64,000 nucleotides of DNA from Bacillota bacterium (GCA_023411795.1 JAEYOK010000028.1:1-64000); one strand, 5' to 3'; shown: positions 42,570 to 52,681, numbered from the stretch's first letter. Program-made: numbers and translations. Notes: a model not told the origin generated them from the sequence alone.

Positions 42570-45008
42570 ATGAAAATCAGTATCAAAAGATTGTTAGCAC
42601 TAGTATTAGCATTAGTACTTGCTTTTTCACTAGTTGCTTGCGGCAACAAGAAGCCTGAACAAACAGGCACCCCTACTCCAAGTGGAACAGGGCCGGTCGA
42701 GGTAAAAGCCGATGTTCCCGCTAATAGGTATGACGCTACTGTCACACCAAGGACAGGCAACAATGCTACAAACCCTCTGGTTGTTTCTACAGGAACATTG
42801 GATGGTAAATTCAGTCCTTTCTTTTATACTTCAGCCTATGATGGAAACGTTGCAGATTTGACTCAGCTCGCTCTTATGTTTGTAAATAAGAAAGGTGAAA
42901 CGGAAGCGGGAGTTGATGTTGCCAGCTATGCTTATGACTATACACAGGAAGTAAGTTCTGACAACTCTACATCGACCTATACCTTTATTCTTAAGAATGG
43001 TCTGACCTTTAGTGATGGTAAGCCCATTACATCAAAGGATTTACTTTTCTCAATATATGTTTACGCAGACCCTAAATATGACGGATTATCCACATTTTAT
43101 ACTATGAAAATTCAGGGTATGAAAGAATACCGCTTACAGACTAATACCGACACCCTTAAAATGGTTGATGCCATTCTAGAAGCTGGAATTAAATCCGGTG
43201 ATGACGGTTCAATGGTCATAAATCCCGCTAATGGCGCAACACTCGCCCAGCAGGAGACATTCTGGAAATATCTTGACGAAGCCGGAGCAAACTTTGCTCA
43301 GGAAATTATTGACTATGTAAACACTAATTATACTAGTTACATAGAAAGCAACTTTAAACCTTATACAGTTGAGGAAGTTGCTGCGAACCCCTCTATGCAG
43401 GCCGCATTTGGTATGGTTATGTGGGGCTTCGGTAAGCTTGATGAGTCTGGTGCTTTTACAGACTCTATGGGCAACACCTATGATTTGACGAAAGACACAG
43501 TAGATGCAAAAATTTACTGGGCAAATATTTTAGATGCTTACGGATATGATTTAAGTGACGCCGGTATCAACTATGAGAAAGCCGGAGACCAAACAATTCA
43601 GGATTATATTCGCGCAGCATATATCACCAACGAAGGTAAGGTCGCAGGTGGCGTACAGAATATCAGCGGTATCACTACTGGCAAAATTACCTGTGACGAT
43701 GGCGTAGAAAGAGAATATCTCAAAGTAGTTATAGACGGTATAGATCCTACAGCCATATTCAAACTCCAGCTTCCAGTAGTTCCTGCCCATTATTATACAG
43801 AGGGCTATACAGGAACACTTAATGAAAACGGTGTTGATCTTGATAAGAAAGAGTTTATGGACTTCTTAAAAACAAAGAATGTAAAACCGGTTGGAGCAGG
43901 CCCTTACATATTCCAGGAATATAAGGATAATGTAGTGACTTACACAGCTAACGACAGCTTCCTTCTTGGTTCTCCCAAAATTAAGACTTTCCGTTACCAG
44001 GAAGTAACTCTTGGTGCTGAGCTTGATGCAGTATTAACAGGTACAGTGCATTATTCAGATCCCTCGGCTTCAATGACCATTATTAATGATGTTACAGCTG
44101 GCGCTGGTGATTATGCTAAACTCAGCTATACATTGGTTGATAATGACGGTTATGGGTATATAGGAATCCAAGGCCAGGCTATCCCGGAATTCCAGGTAAG
44201 AAAAGCTATTGCTCACGCAACTAATGTTCAGTTGGCAATTGACAACTACTATCAGGAGCTAGCAACCGCTAACTACAGAACAATGACTAAAATCCTGTGG
44301 GCATATCCTGAGAATCCGGAAAATTTGTATCCATACGATGGAACAGGCGAAACCTCTAAGAAGTTATTCGAAGAAGCCGGATACAAGTATGACTCAGCAA
44401 AGAATATAATGACATATCCTGACGGACACGCTAAGGCAGGTCAGCAGGTTACATTTAAATTTACATTACCATCAGAAGCAGCAGACCATCCTGCCGGATC
44501 TATCTTTATAGATACTCAGGAAGTATTAGCTAAGATAGGTGTAAAGGTTGATATTGAAACTGACCAAAACCTCTTAGGAAAGCTTTCAACAGCATATGAT
44601 TCAGGTATTCAGGTATGGGCAGCTGCATGGGGCAGCGGTGGTGTTGATCCGGATATGTTCCAAATCTGGTACTCAGATCCCGCAGTTAACCAAGGTACTT
44701 CAGCAGCAAGGAGCGGTTTGTACTATCTCTATGAGAACGGTTCAGACGAAGAAAAGGCTATGCTGAAGGAATTGAACGAGTTAATTAATGCAGGCCGTTC
44801 AACCCTTGACGTAGAAGAACGTAAAACCATTTATAAGAGAGCTCTGGAGCTTTCTACTGGCCTAGCAGTTGAGGTACCTACATATCAGAGAAAGAATATG
44901 TATGTGTTTAACTCTGATGTAATAGACGTATCAACACTTCAAAGCGGTGAGGACGTTACACCATTCCACGATCCATTGGAATATATCTGGAATGTTGAAT
45001 TAAAATAG
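42570..45008 (+). CDS. Large oligopeptide ABC transporter substrate-binding lipoprotein
   Basis: An 812-residue SBP_bac_5 family lipoprotein. The lipobox is LVAC at residues 21-24 (AFSLVACGNKK), followed by a Thr/Pro-rich linker. Family signatures are TYTFILKNGLTFSDGKPITSKD and GAGPYIFQEYKDN. It is about 250 residues longer than typical OppA because of an insertion between the first two signatures (residues about 180-410). It would deliver oligopeptides or other ligands to the OppBC permease. AGGAGGAG precedes the ATG. A large hairpin separates it from oppB. Confidence 0.92.
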   Translation: MKISIKRLLALVLALVLAFSLVACGNKKPEQTGTPTPSGTGPVEVKADVPANRYDATVTPRTGNNATNPLVVSTGTLDGKFSPFFYTSAYDGNVADLTQLALMFVNKKGETEAGVDVASYAYDYTQEVSSDNSTSTYTFILKNGLTFSDGKPITSKDLLFSIYVYADPKYDGLSTFYTMKIQGMKEYRLQTNTDTLKMVDAILEAGIKSGDDGSMVINPANGATLAQQETFWKYLDEAGANFAQEIIDYVNTNYTSYIESNFKPYTVEEVAANPSMQAAFGMVMWGFGKLDESGAFTDSMGNTYDLTKDTVDAKIYWANILDAYGYDLSDAGINYEKAGDQTIQDYIRAAYITNEGKVAGGVQNISGITTGKITCDDGVEREYLKVVIDGIDPTAIFKLQLPVVPAHYYTEGYTGTLNENGVDLDKKEFMDFLKTKNVKPVGAGPYIFQEYKDNVVTYTANDSFLLGSPKIKTFRYQEVTLGAELDAVLTGTVHYSDPSASMTIINDVTAGAGDYAKLSYTLVDNDGYGYIGIQGQAIPEFQVRKAIAHATNVQLAIDNYYQELATANYRTMTKILWAYPENPENLYPYDGTGETSKKLFEEAGYKYDSAKNIMTYPDGHAKAGQQVTFKFTLPSEAADHPAGSIFIDTQEVLAKIGVKVDIETDQNLLGKLSTAYDSGIQVWAAAWGSGGVDPDMFQIWYSDPAVNQGTSAARSGLYYLYENGSDEEKAMLKELNELINAGRSTLDVEERKTIYKRALELSTGLAVEVPTYQRKNMYVFNSDVIDVSTLQSGEDVTPFHDPLEYIWNVELK

Positions 45009-45031
45009 TTAATTGTTTTAGGTAATTTTGG

Positions 45032-45070
45032 GGTACAAGGCTTGGTACTAATTAATCCAAGCTTTGTACC
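45032..45070 (+). other. Intercistronic hairpin between substrate-binding protein and oppB
   Basis: A 14-bp stem (45032-45045 with 45057-45070, one G-T pair) with an 11-nt loop and no T-run. Such hairpins after a binding-protein gene usually stabilise the upstream mRNA, so that binding protein is made in excess over permease; a leaky terminator is the alternative. Confidence 0.75.
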
Positions 45071-45125
45071 TATTATATGACTTTAAAGACATTGGATTAT
45101 ATTCTAACGGATTTGAGGCTTAATT

Positions 45126-46124
45126 ATGTTAAAATACATCTTAAAGAGAATAGGACTGGCTATTATTATATTGTTAGGTGCTTCGGCATTGATATATTTG
45201 CTTACAATGCTGATGCCGGCGGACTATATTGACAATCAAACATCCGCCGCACTTCAAAGCGGTTCCATGACAAAGGAAGACGTGATACGATTAAAAGAGC
45301 TTTACGGTCTAGCCGACAAGAGCTTTGGAGGAATCGTAAAAAGCTATTTATCTTGGCTCGGTAGTACCCTTTCAGGTGACCTGGGTTTTTCTTTCCTGTA
45401 TGGAAAACCTGTAACTACGGTTTTATCTGATTATATATGGATATCCTTCATAATAGCATTCATCTCATATGTATTACAGATTATCATAGGTATACCGATG
45501 GGAATAAAGGCATCGGTTAATCAATACGGCACCTATGACTATACTGTTTCCATATTTGCCATGATGGGTACAGCATTGCCGTCTTTCTTTCTTTCGGCCT
45601 TGCTTATGAATGTATTTGCAATTAAGCTAGGGATTTTTCCGCTTCAGGGCTTGACAACAGCTACAACAGTATTTGCACAAGACGCTCACCTTCAGATTTT
45701 TTTGGATAAGGTATGGCATTTAGTTTTACCTATTTCTGTTCTGACTCTTTTAAGTGTCGGCAGTACAATGAAATTTACAAGAACAAATATGCTGGAGGTT
45801 TTAAATTCCGATTATATTAGAACTGCAAGAGCAAAAGGTTTATCTGAAAGGGTAGTAACCTACAAGCATGCATTTAGAAATACAATGATCCCTCTAGTAA
45901 CAACTCTTTCAGGTATGTTGCCGGGTCTTTTTGGAGGCGCTATGATAACCGAAACCGTATTTGCGATTCCGGGAATCGGGTATATGGCACTAAGAGCAAC
46001 CCGCCAGGGAGACATCCCTTTTATAATGGGGTATAATATGTTCCTTGCTATTCTGACAGTTGTAGGTATGTTAATATCTGACATTATGTACATGGTGGTT
46101 GATCCCCGTGTCAAATTATCATAG
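45126..46124 (+). CDS. oppB: Oligopeptide ABC transporter permease OppB type
   Basis: A 332-residue permease with six predicted spans and the EAA loop (VLNSDYIRTARAKGLSERVV with a Gly at its centre) typical of dipeptide/oligopeptide systems. The N-terminus LKYILKRIGLAIIILLGASALIYLL matches the family. With OppC it forms the membrane pore. It lacks a close ribosome site apart from TTGAGG. Confidence 0.93.
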   Translation: MLKYILKRIGLAIIILLGASALIYLLTMLMPADYIDNQTSAALQSGSMTKEDVIRLKELYGLADKSFGGIVKSYLSWLGSTLSGDLGFSFLYGKPVTTVLSDYIWISFIIAFISYVLQIIIGIPMGIKASVNQYGTYDYTVSIFAMMGTALPSFFLSALLMNVFAIKLGIFPLQGLTTATTVFAQDAHLQIFLDKVWHLVLPISVLTLLSVGSTMKFTRTNMLEVLNSDYIRTARAKGLSERVVTYKHAFRNTMIPLVTTLSGMLPGLFGGAMITETVFAIPGIGYMALRATRQGDIPFIMGYNMFLAILTVVGMLISDIMYMVVDPRVKLS

Positions 46125-46137
46125 AAGGGGATTGATG

Positions 46138-47205
46138 ATGATGACTGATAAAGTGAAAAGTGGGGCAAAAAACTATACTGACAATAATAATGTAGAATCG
46201 GATTTGGCTCAGAATTTCAGAGTAATTTCTCCCGGTCGTATGGTAGCAAAAAGGTTTTTTAAAAGCAAGCTTTCAATTGCAGGCTTGATAATGATTATTT
46301 TTGTATTTATTTTTTCTTTTATAGGACCCCTGATTATTGATGCCACTTGGGGATATCAAGAAACTCAAGTATTTAAGATAGAAAGAAATACTGAAATGTT
46401 TACCATTGCCCAATTTACAGGGCCTGACGGTAGACCTTATAATTATTATGATAAATCCCAGACGATGATTATTTTTAAAGCTCCACCATCTTCCGAGCAT
46501 TGGTTAGGCACTGATACGTCTGGTTTTGATATATTAACACGATTGATGTATGGCGGACGAATTTCGTTGGTTATATCATTTATAGTTATTATATTGGAAA
46601 CTGTAATTGGTATTATACTTGGAGGTCTGGCTGGTTATTTCGGAAAATGGGTCGATCAGCTAATAATGAGAATTGTAGATACATTTTCATGTTTGCCTAC
46701 TCTGCCTGTCCTTTTGGTTCTTTCAGCGGCAATAAGCTCAATTGAGACTATACCTGCAGAACACAGGATATATTATTTGATGGCATTTTTAACCCTATTA
46801 GGTTGGACAGGAGTTGCCCGTATTGTAAGAGGGCAGATTCTAATGTTAAGAGAACAGGAATACATGATGGCTGCTGAAACAACAGGTATCAGTTCTTTCC
46901 ATAAAATATTCAGACATCTTATACCAAATACTATGCCGCAGTTGATTGTGAGTGCAACCCTGGGTCTTGGCGGTATAATACTTTATGAGTCAACACTATC
47001 TTATCTGGGACTAGGTGTTCCATTTCCTAGAGCAGCCTGGGGATCTATGATAGCACTTGCCGATCCGTCCAGAGGACAAGAAATTCTAGCTAGTTACCCC
47101 AATATGTGGGTTCCTGCAGGTATTCTCATTGTTGTAACAGTATTGGGATTTAGCTTTATAGGTGACGGCCTTAGGGACGCATTTGACCCCAGAATGAAAA
47201 GGTAG
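46138..47205 (+). CDS. oppC: Oligopeptide ABC transporter permease OppC type
   Basis: About 355 residues with a long cytoplasmic head, the OppC N-terminal signature (MVAKRFFKSKLSIAGLIMII) and an EAA loop (EYMMAAETTGISSFHKIFRHLIPNT in parts). A loop of about 60 residues after span 1 contains FKAPPSSEHWLGTDTSGFDI. Three ATG codons in a row (46135, 46138, 46141) follow AAGGGG; 46138 gives the best spacing. The start overlaps nothing and lies 13 bases after oppB. Confidence 0.92.
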   Translation: MMTDKVKSGAKNYTDNNNVESDLAQNFRVISPGRMVAKRFFKSKLSIAGLIMIIFVFIFSFIGPLIIDATWGYQETQVFKIERNTEMFTIAQFTGPDGRPYNYYDKSQTMIIFKAPPSSEHWLGTDTSGFDILTRLMYGGRISLVISFIVIILETVIGIILGGLAGYFGKWVDQLIMRIVDTFSCLPTLPVLLVLSAAISSIETIPAEHRIYYLMAFLTLLGWTGVARIVRGQILMLREQEYMMAAETTGISSFHKIFRHLIPNTMPQLIVSATLGLGGIILYESTLSYLGLGVPFPRAAWGSMIALADPSRGQEILASYPNMWVPAGILIVVTVLGFSFIGDGLRDAFDPRMKR

Positions 47206-47213
47206 GTGGAAAC

Positions 47214-48413
47214 GTGGGTATATTAAGTAAATTAAAACGTAAGAAAATAGAAGGCATAGATAATACAATGTATTTGACCCTCCGTGACGAGAGGCGTATC
47301 AGTAAAGAGAATAGTAAAGTAATTAAGCATTATGAGAAATTAAAGGCTCGAAAGAATGTTTCGGAGGAAGAATATCTTACACAAATGAGAGACCCCAATA
47401 ATGTTGTCGAGTTTGATAATCTCCACACATACTTTTATACAGATTTAGGAACTGTTAAGTCAGTTAACGGGGTATCATTTGATGTTCCTCAGGGAAAAAT
47501 CGTAGGAATTGTGGGCGAATCAGGCTGCGGCAAATCAGTAACCAGCCTTTCACTCATGCAGCTTGTTCAAGCTCCTACAGGGCAGATCGTAGACGGTAGC
47601 ATTCGATATAAGGCTAATGATGGAAAATGCTACGAAATAACTAAGGTTCCGAAGGACAAAATGCTGAAAATTCGTGGTAAGGAAATAGCCATGATATTCC
47701 AGGAACCGATGACGAGCTTAAATCCTGTATTCAGAATAGGTGAGCAAATGGACGAAGTGGTTCTTCTCCATGAAGAAGGTTCAACCTCTGAGTCGGCAAA
47801 GGCTAGAAGCATTGAAATGCTGAACTTGGTTGGCATAGCTATGCCTGAAAAAATATATAACAAGTTTCCTCATGAATTATCAGGTGGTATGCGTCAGCGT
47901 GTAATGATTGCAATGGCACTATCCTGTAATCCAAGGTTAATTATCGCCGATGAGCCTACAACAGCTTTAGACGTTACCATACAAGCTCAAATACTAGAGC
48001 TTTTAAGAGATGTAAAAGAAAAAATAAAAGGAAGCATAATGCTTATTACTCACGATCTTGGCGTAATAGCCGAAATGGCGGATTTTGTGGTAGTAATGTA
48101 TGCGGGTCGAATTATAGAAAAGGGTACAGTCAGAGAGATATTCCATGATCCTAAGCACCCATATACAATCGGTCTTATGAAGTCAAAACCTAGCGGTAAG
48201 GCTACAGATGAAAGATTATTCAGTATAAAAGGTCAAGTTCCTAACCCCATTAACATGCCTAACCATTGTTATTTTTATAATAGATGTGATAAAGCTATGG
48301 ATGTGTGCTCTGGGGAGTATCCGAAAATGATACAGTATTCACCTACCCACTTTGCAGCCTGTTATCTTTGCGATGAAGGCCGCCTTCCTAAAAACGATTT
48401 AGCAAAGGAGTAG
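47214..48413 (+). CDS. oppD: Oligopeptide ABC transporter ATPase OppD type
   Basis: A 399-residue ATPase: an unusual basic N-terminal extension of about 65 residues, then the ABC domain with GESGCGKS, SGGMRQRVMIAMAL, LIIADEPTTALDV and THDLGV, and the C-terminal oligo_HPY region with the cysteines of CYFYNRCDKAMDVC. The start is GTG preceded by AGGTGG. It powers uptake together with OppF. Confidence 0.93.
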   Translation: MGILSKLKRKKIEGIDNTMYLTLRDERRISKENSKVIKHYEKLKARKNVSEEEYLTQMRDPNNVVEFDNLHTYFYTDLGTVKSVNGVSFDVPQGKIVGIVGESGCGKSVTSLSLMQLVQAPTGQIVDGSIRYKANDGKCYEITKVPKDKMLKIRGKEIAMIFQEPMTSLNPVFRIGEQMDEVVLLHEEGSTSESAKARSIEMLNLVGIAMPEKIYNKFPHELSGGMRQRVMIAMALSCNPRLIIADEPTTALDVTIQAQILELLRDVKEKIKGSIMLITHDLGVIAEMADFVVVMYAGRIIEKGTVREIFHDPKHPYTIGLMKSKPSGKATDERLFSIKGQVPNPINMPNHCYFYNRCDKAMDVCSGEYPKMIQYSPTHFAACYLCDEGRLPKNDLAKE

Positions 48414-48425
48414 AGATAGGCAGCC

Positions 48426-49418
48426 ATGGAAAAAGTTGATATAAAAAATGATAACATATTAGAGGTAAAAAACCTTAAAAAGTACTACCCTATTTCTAAT
48501 TTCAATATTGGTTCAAAAAAGTCTTATGTTAAAGCTGTGGATGATGTATCATTCAGTATAAAGCGTGGTACAACAATGGGGCTTGTAGGTGAGTCAGGCT
48601 GTGGCAAGACTACGGTCGGGCGTACAATTTTAAGGCTTCACGATATTACCGGCGGGCAAGTTATATTTGATGGACATGATCTTGCAAGAGTACCTTCAGG
48701 TAAACTGAGAAAAATGCGTCCTCAGATGCAAATGATATTCCAGGATCCATATTCCAGCCTTTCACCCCGTTTACCTGTAGGTGAAATTATTGGTGAGGCT
48801 GTTAAGGAACACAATATAGTTCCTAAATCTCAGTATAAATCCTATATTCTTAAGGTTATGCGTGACTGTGGACTTCAACCCCAGTATTTTTATCGTTATC
48901 CTCACGAATTTTCAGGTGGACAGAGGCAGAGAATAAGTATTGCTAGGGCAGTTGCATTAAACCCCAAATTTATAATTTGCGATGAGCCGTTAAGTGCATT
49001 GGATGTGTCAATTCAAGCCCAGATTATTAACCTTATGAAGGATTTGCAGGAGCAGTATGGTTACACATACCTGTTCATCTCTCATGATCTTTCAGTTGTA
49101 GAGTATATTTCCGATACCATTGGAGTTATGTACTTGGGCAGTATGATGGAGATAGGCGATAAAAAACGTATATTTGATAATCCAATGCATCCTTATACAA
49201 AAGCGTTATTGTCGGCTGTACCTATATCCGATCCAGATGTGAAAATGAATAGGATTATTCTTTCTGGAGATATACCCAGTCCGGCTAACCCACCATCAGG
49301 ATGTAAGTTCAGAACAAGGTGTGAAAGCTGTATGGAGGTTTGCTCCCAGAAGGTACCAAAACTAAAGGAATATGAAGATGGGCATATGGTAGCCTGCCAT
49401 TTATACAGTCAGGATTAA
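48426..49418 (+). CDS. oppF: Oligopeptide ABC transporter ATPase OppF type
   Basis: A 330-residue ATPase with GESGCGKTTVGRTI, QMIFQDPYSSLSPR, FSGGQRQRISIARAV, ICDEPLSALDVS and SHDLSVV, and the C-terminal HPY/cysteine region (CKFRTRCESCMEVC). It starts 12 bases after oppD. It forms the ATPase pair with OppD. Confidence 0.94.
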   Translation: MEKVDIKNDNILEVKNLKKYYPISNFNIGSKKSYVKAVDDVSFSIKRGTTMGLVGESGCGKTTVGRTILRLHDITGGQVIFDGHDLARVPSGKLRKMRPQMQMIFQDPYSSLSPRLPVGEIIGEAVKEHNIVPKSQYKSYILKVMRDCGLQPQYFYRYPHEFSGGQRQRISIARAVALNPKFIICDEPLSALDVSIQAQIINLMKDLQEQYGYTYLFISHDLSVVEYISDTIGVMYLGSMMEIGDKKRIFDNPMHPYTKALLSAVPISDPDVKMNRIILSGDIPSPANPPSGCKFRTRCESCMEVCSQKVPKLKEYEDGHMVACHLYSQD

Positions 49419-49420
49419 AA

Positions 49421-49708
49421 ATGAATGATTCAAAAATAAATAAGAAAAAGAAAAAGGATGATTTTATCGATGATGGTAGAGTAATTGCCAACATGAACAT
49501 CGATGGAATGCCTCGTTCAAATATCAGACGTACTGCTTTTGATGAATTTGGTAAAACCAAAGAGAAAAAAGAACAGATTCAGCTCTCAAAAGGGGAGCGC
49601 AGAAGAGTTTTATTAGGCGTAATAACGTCATATCTTTTCTTTATAGTGATGGTGTTTGGTGGATTTGCGCTATTTATCCTTTTCTGTATCAAGGTATGGT
49701 TTAAGTAG
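49421..49708 (+). CDS. Small single-span protein behind oppF
   Basis: A 95-residue protein with a very basic Lys-rich N-terminal half, no recognised domain and one hydrophobic span near the C-terminus (LLGVITSYLFFIVMVFGGFAL). Two bases separate it from oppF, so it is part of the opp operon. Perhaps it tunes or anchors the ATPases; that is inference. Confidence 0.7.
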   Translation: MNDSKINKKKKKDDFIDDGRVIANMNIDGMPRSNIRRTAFDEFGKTKEKKEQIQLSKGERRRVLLGVITSYLFFIVMVFGGFALFILFCIKVWFK

Positions 49709-49741
49709 TTTTTTATTCCTGTTAGGAGGGAAAAGTCAGAC

Positions 49742-51208
49742 ATGATAAAATTAAAAGGGCTCAATCATAAACTAATTTTAATAATAATGATTGCAGGCAT
49801 GGTAATAATGAGTGCCTGCTCGATTAAGGATAATGCAATAAATCCTAAGGAATGGGACTATGATTGTACTGTGGTTTATGATGTTTTAGGAGGAACAATA
49901 AATTCACGAGGTGTTCGTGAAACATACTATATGAAAAACTCATATATATTTAAGCCTACAGGCACAACAAATATGCTAATAGAGCCTGTCAAGGATGGGT
50001 ACGTGCTGGCAGGTTGGTACACAGCAAAAGAAGATATTAAAGATAGCAATGGTAATATTACAGGGTACTCTTTTAAAGCAGAGGATAGATGGGATTTTGA
50101 TGTGGATAGGGTACAGGGAGATATGACCCTCTATGCCAGATGGGTTCAACAAGGCAGGATTGAATATGTAGATGCGGAGACTGGTGAGGTTATGTTTTCA
50201 AAGAATATAACGGAGAAATCTCCTATTCAGGAGCTGTCGGGAGGAGCCCTGTCTCTTATTGCTAAGAGTGGTTACACTTTTTATGGATATTATTCTGATA
50301 GCTCTTGTACAATCCCTTATGATTTTACTGAATATACTCATAAGGCTTTGATTCCTTCCAATGAAGAAATTTATGCTCAGCTTTATGAAGAATTTCCACA
50401 GTACATTAAAAAGGTGGATTATGTTAAGCCGTCTGAGACTGAAGAGGCAAACTCGGACGGAGATACCTCTGATTTATTTATAAATAAGCTGGGATATGAA
50501 ATTACAACAAATAACGAATCAGATAGAGCGAAAATCAAAGAACGAAAAGATGAACTATATGATGAAGCCATCGACTATTATATAGAAAATACGGCTGATA
50601 AGCGTATTTATATGAAATATGTCAAGGGTAATTATGCACGCATAACAAATACTGATGAATTAAAGGTTAGCGGTAAATATGGTTTCTTTGGCGTAGATCG
50701 CAATGGCAATGCCATCGATGGATATATTATTGGCAAAGACCTTGATTTTAATGGTATTTCAGTTGAAATGGCTGAAAGCTTTAAAGGGAAGATTTACGGC
50801 AATGGATACAGTCTTAAAAATATAACATTAAGTGTTAGCAGTAGGAAGCTTGATAAGGATAGCAGCAAGTCGCTAGGATTATTCTTATTATTGGATGGGG
50901 CATATATAGAAGATTTGACGTTTGAAAATATGAACATAAAACTGAGTGTAAATTCAGGTATCCCAGTGACTGTAGGAGCTTTGGCTGTTGAAGCAAATAA
51001 AACTCAGCTTAAAAACATTCTGTTTACTGACCTCACCATAGATACGGGAAAAGGTGACGATGGTATTGCAGCATACACTATTTCGGATTTGTTTGCAAAA
51101 GGCAGAAATAATAGCTTGGATAATGTAACCGGAACCAATGTTAATATAACCGCCTCTGAGTTTGCGCAAGTTAACTCAATGTTTGCGACAGAACCTGAAA
51201 GCAATTAA
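49742..51208 (+). CDS. Lipoprotein with InlB B-repeat-like domain
   Basis: A 488-residue lipoprotein with lipobox MSAC (Cys20-22 region; MVIMSACS). Segments such as VYDVLGGTINS...VKDGYVLAGWYTAKED and DMTLYARWVQQG are the Listeria-Bacteroides (InlB B) repeat; a beta-helix-like region follows (GYSLKNITLSVSS, AYIEDLTFENMNIKL). It is the last gene of the opp operon and probably an envelope-exposed accessory to peptide capture or a surface protein; function unknown. Confidence 0.78.
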   Translation: MIKLKGLNHKLILIIMIAGMVIMSACSIKDNAINPKEWDYDCTVVYDVLGGTINSRGVRETYYMKNSYIFKPTGTTNMLIEPVKDGYVLAGWYTAKEDIKDSNGNITGYSFKAEDRWDFDVDRVQGDMTLYARWVQQGRIEYVDAETGEVMFSKNITEKSPIQELSGGALSLIAKSGYTFYGYYSDSSCTIPYDFTEYTHKALIPSNEEIYAQLYEEFPQYIKKVDYVKPSETEEANSDGDTSDLFINKLGYEITTNNESDRAKIKERKDELYDEAIDYYIENTADKRIYMKYVKGNYARITNTDELKVSGKYGFFGVDRNGNAIDGYIIGKDLDFNGISVEMAESFKGKIYGNGYSLKNITLSVSSRKLDKDSSKSLGLFLLLDGAYIEDLTFENMNIKLSVNSGIPVTVGALAVEANKTQLKNILFTDLTIDTGKGDDGIAAYTISDLFAKGRNNSLDNVTGTNVNITASEFAQVNSMFATEPESN

Positions 51209-51236
51209 TTTGGTGTAAAATTGATTAAAATATTAA

Positions 51237-51278
51237 AACCTTATTCCGTAACAAATAGTTCAGGAATAAGGTTTTTTT
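51237..51278 (+). terminator. Terminator of the opp operon
   Basis: Perfect 11-bp stem AACCTTATTCC / GGAATAAGGTT with a 15-nt loop and a T-run, 29 bases after the last stop codon. Confidence 0.92.
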
Positions 51279-51459
51279 ATATCAGTTCAGTGTATAAATT
51301 AATATTTTGCACCTGTAGTAATCATATATCTTATATGGCAAAAAACTTTATTAAGGTTGTTATGAAAGGTATAAAGAAATAATTAACTGAATTGGATAAA
51401 ATAAAAAGAATCCCGAACATTTTTGTACGGGATTCTTATTCCAAACAGTATGTTTGGTT

Positions 51460-51535
51460 TGGCAGGGGAGACAAGGGTCGAACTCGCGACACGCGGTTTT
51501 GGAGACCGCTGCTCTACCAACTGAGCTACTCCCCT
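51460..51535 (-). tRNA. tRNA-Trp (CCA)
   Basis: On the minus strand a full cloverleaf: acceptor AGGGGAG/CTCCCCT, D arm AGCTCAGTTGG, anticodon loop CTCCAAA (CCA), T arm with GAGTTCGACCC, discriminator G and encoded CCA. Confidence 0.95.
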
Positions 51536-51621
51536 ATGGAATATTTCGAGGTATTCGGTATAAACAACCGATGACCGAATTCCAGTATACAATAGAATTT
51601 ATCCCGTTGTCAACATCATAA

Positions 51622-51873
51622 CTATAATGTTTCAAGGGCTTCTTCAATCGCCTTAGAAAGCTGATCGGGGCATGAGGTTGGTTTCAAACCACATTTTAGG
51701 CCTTTAAGTTTTCGGACAGCTTCTGCCGCATCCATACCCTCAAGGAGAACTGAAATCCCATTAAGATTACCGTTGCAGCCTCCTGTAAAAGTCACGTTAT
51801 GAACTTTTCCTGTTTCAATATCAAATTGTACCTGTGTGGAACAGGTGCCTGTATTCTTGTGCTTAAATGTCAT
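51622..51873 (-). CDS. TSCPD domain protein
   Basis: An 83-residue protein with the TSCPD motif (GLKPTSCPDQLSKAI) and conserved cysteines at CSTQV and GGCNGNL. TSCPD domains also occur at the C-terminus of class II ribonucleotide reductases; free-standing copies have unknown function. It overlaps trmB by 11 bases. Confidence 0.85.
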   Translation of the reverse strand: MTFKHKNTGTCSTQVQFDIETGKVHNVTFTGGCNGNLNGISVLLEGMDAAEAVRKLKGLKCGLKPTSCPDQLSKAIEEALETL

Positions 51874-52540
51874 TTTTATTTTTCTCCTCTTCTAAACTGT
51901 TTATATCATATACTGCGAATAATTTGTTAATAGGTGTACCCAGATTATGAAATTTGGTCTCGTATTCTGTTGGGATGTTACCTTCCAAAAAATCGCTGTT
52001 ATATAGGTCAAATGTCGCTTTTATCAGATTATAACCTGAAGACTTAATTTCTTCAAGAGAATAATCAAACAAAGCTCTGTTATCTGTTTTAAACTCTACA
52101 ACCGAGCCGGGCTTCAAAACCGTTTTATAAAGCTTTAGAAACTCAGGAGATGTCAAGCGCCTTTTAGCATGGCGTTTTTTAGGCCAAGGGTCTGAAAAAT
52201 TAAGATATAGTTTATTTACTTCGCCAATATCAAAAATCTCATCCAGTTTTTCTGCATCAAAGCTGATTACTGCAAGATTTTTAATGCCCTGTTCAGGTAT
52301 TTTTTTTATAAGTTGTATTAAAACCGCAGGAAATTTTTCAATCGCGATATAGTTTATATGAGGGTTCTCCGAGGCCAATCGAGTTATGAACTGTCCTTTT
52401 CCGGATCCTATTTCTATATAAATTGGATTATCGTTTTTAAAATAAACATTCCAGCGCCCTTTGTAATCCGTAGGATTCTGAATAAAACTATCGCATTGTC
52501 CAAGCTTGTCATATGCATTGGGAACATTTCTTAGTCTCAA
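51863..52540 (-). CDS. trmB: tRNA (guanine-N7)-methyltransferase TrmB
   Basis: A 225-residue SAM methyltransferase forming m7G46 in tRNA. Motifs: IEIGSGKGQFI (SAM), YIAIEKF, LNFSDPWPKKRHAKRRLT (signature) and a C-terminal TEYETKFHNLG. A single gene on the minus strand with the TSCPD gene. Confidence 0.95.
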   Translation of the reverse strand: MRLRNVPNAYDKLGQCDSFIQNPTDYKGRWNVYFKNDNPIYIEIGSGKGQFITRLASENPHINYIAIEKFPAVLIQLIKKIPEQGIKNLAVISFDAEKLDEIFDIGEVNKLYLNFSDPWPKKRHAKRRLTSPEFLKLYKTVLKPGSVVEFKTDNRALFDYSLEEIKSSGYNLIKATFDLYNSDFLEGNIPTEYETKFHNLGTPINKLFAVYDINSLEEEKNKNDI

Positions 52541-52681
52541 TTAACCCACCCGCTTCGAGTAATAATTTCATAATAGCATTATAGCATAAAAACTGTAGAG
52601 GCAATATGTTCTCTTGACCTTTAGCTTTATTGTATATATAATAATCGATGTAAAGTAAAAATGCTTGACAGTTAGGAGTAT

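Noticed and set aside
51383..51592. Minus-strand frame with GVAQLVEQRSPKPR
   Set aside because: This is tRNA-Trp read as protein, a common artefact.
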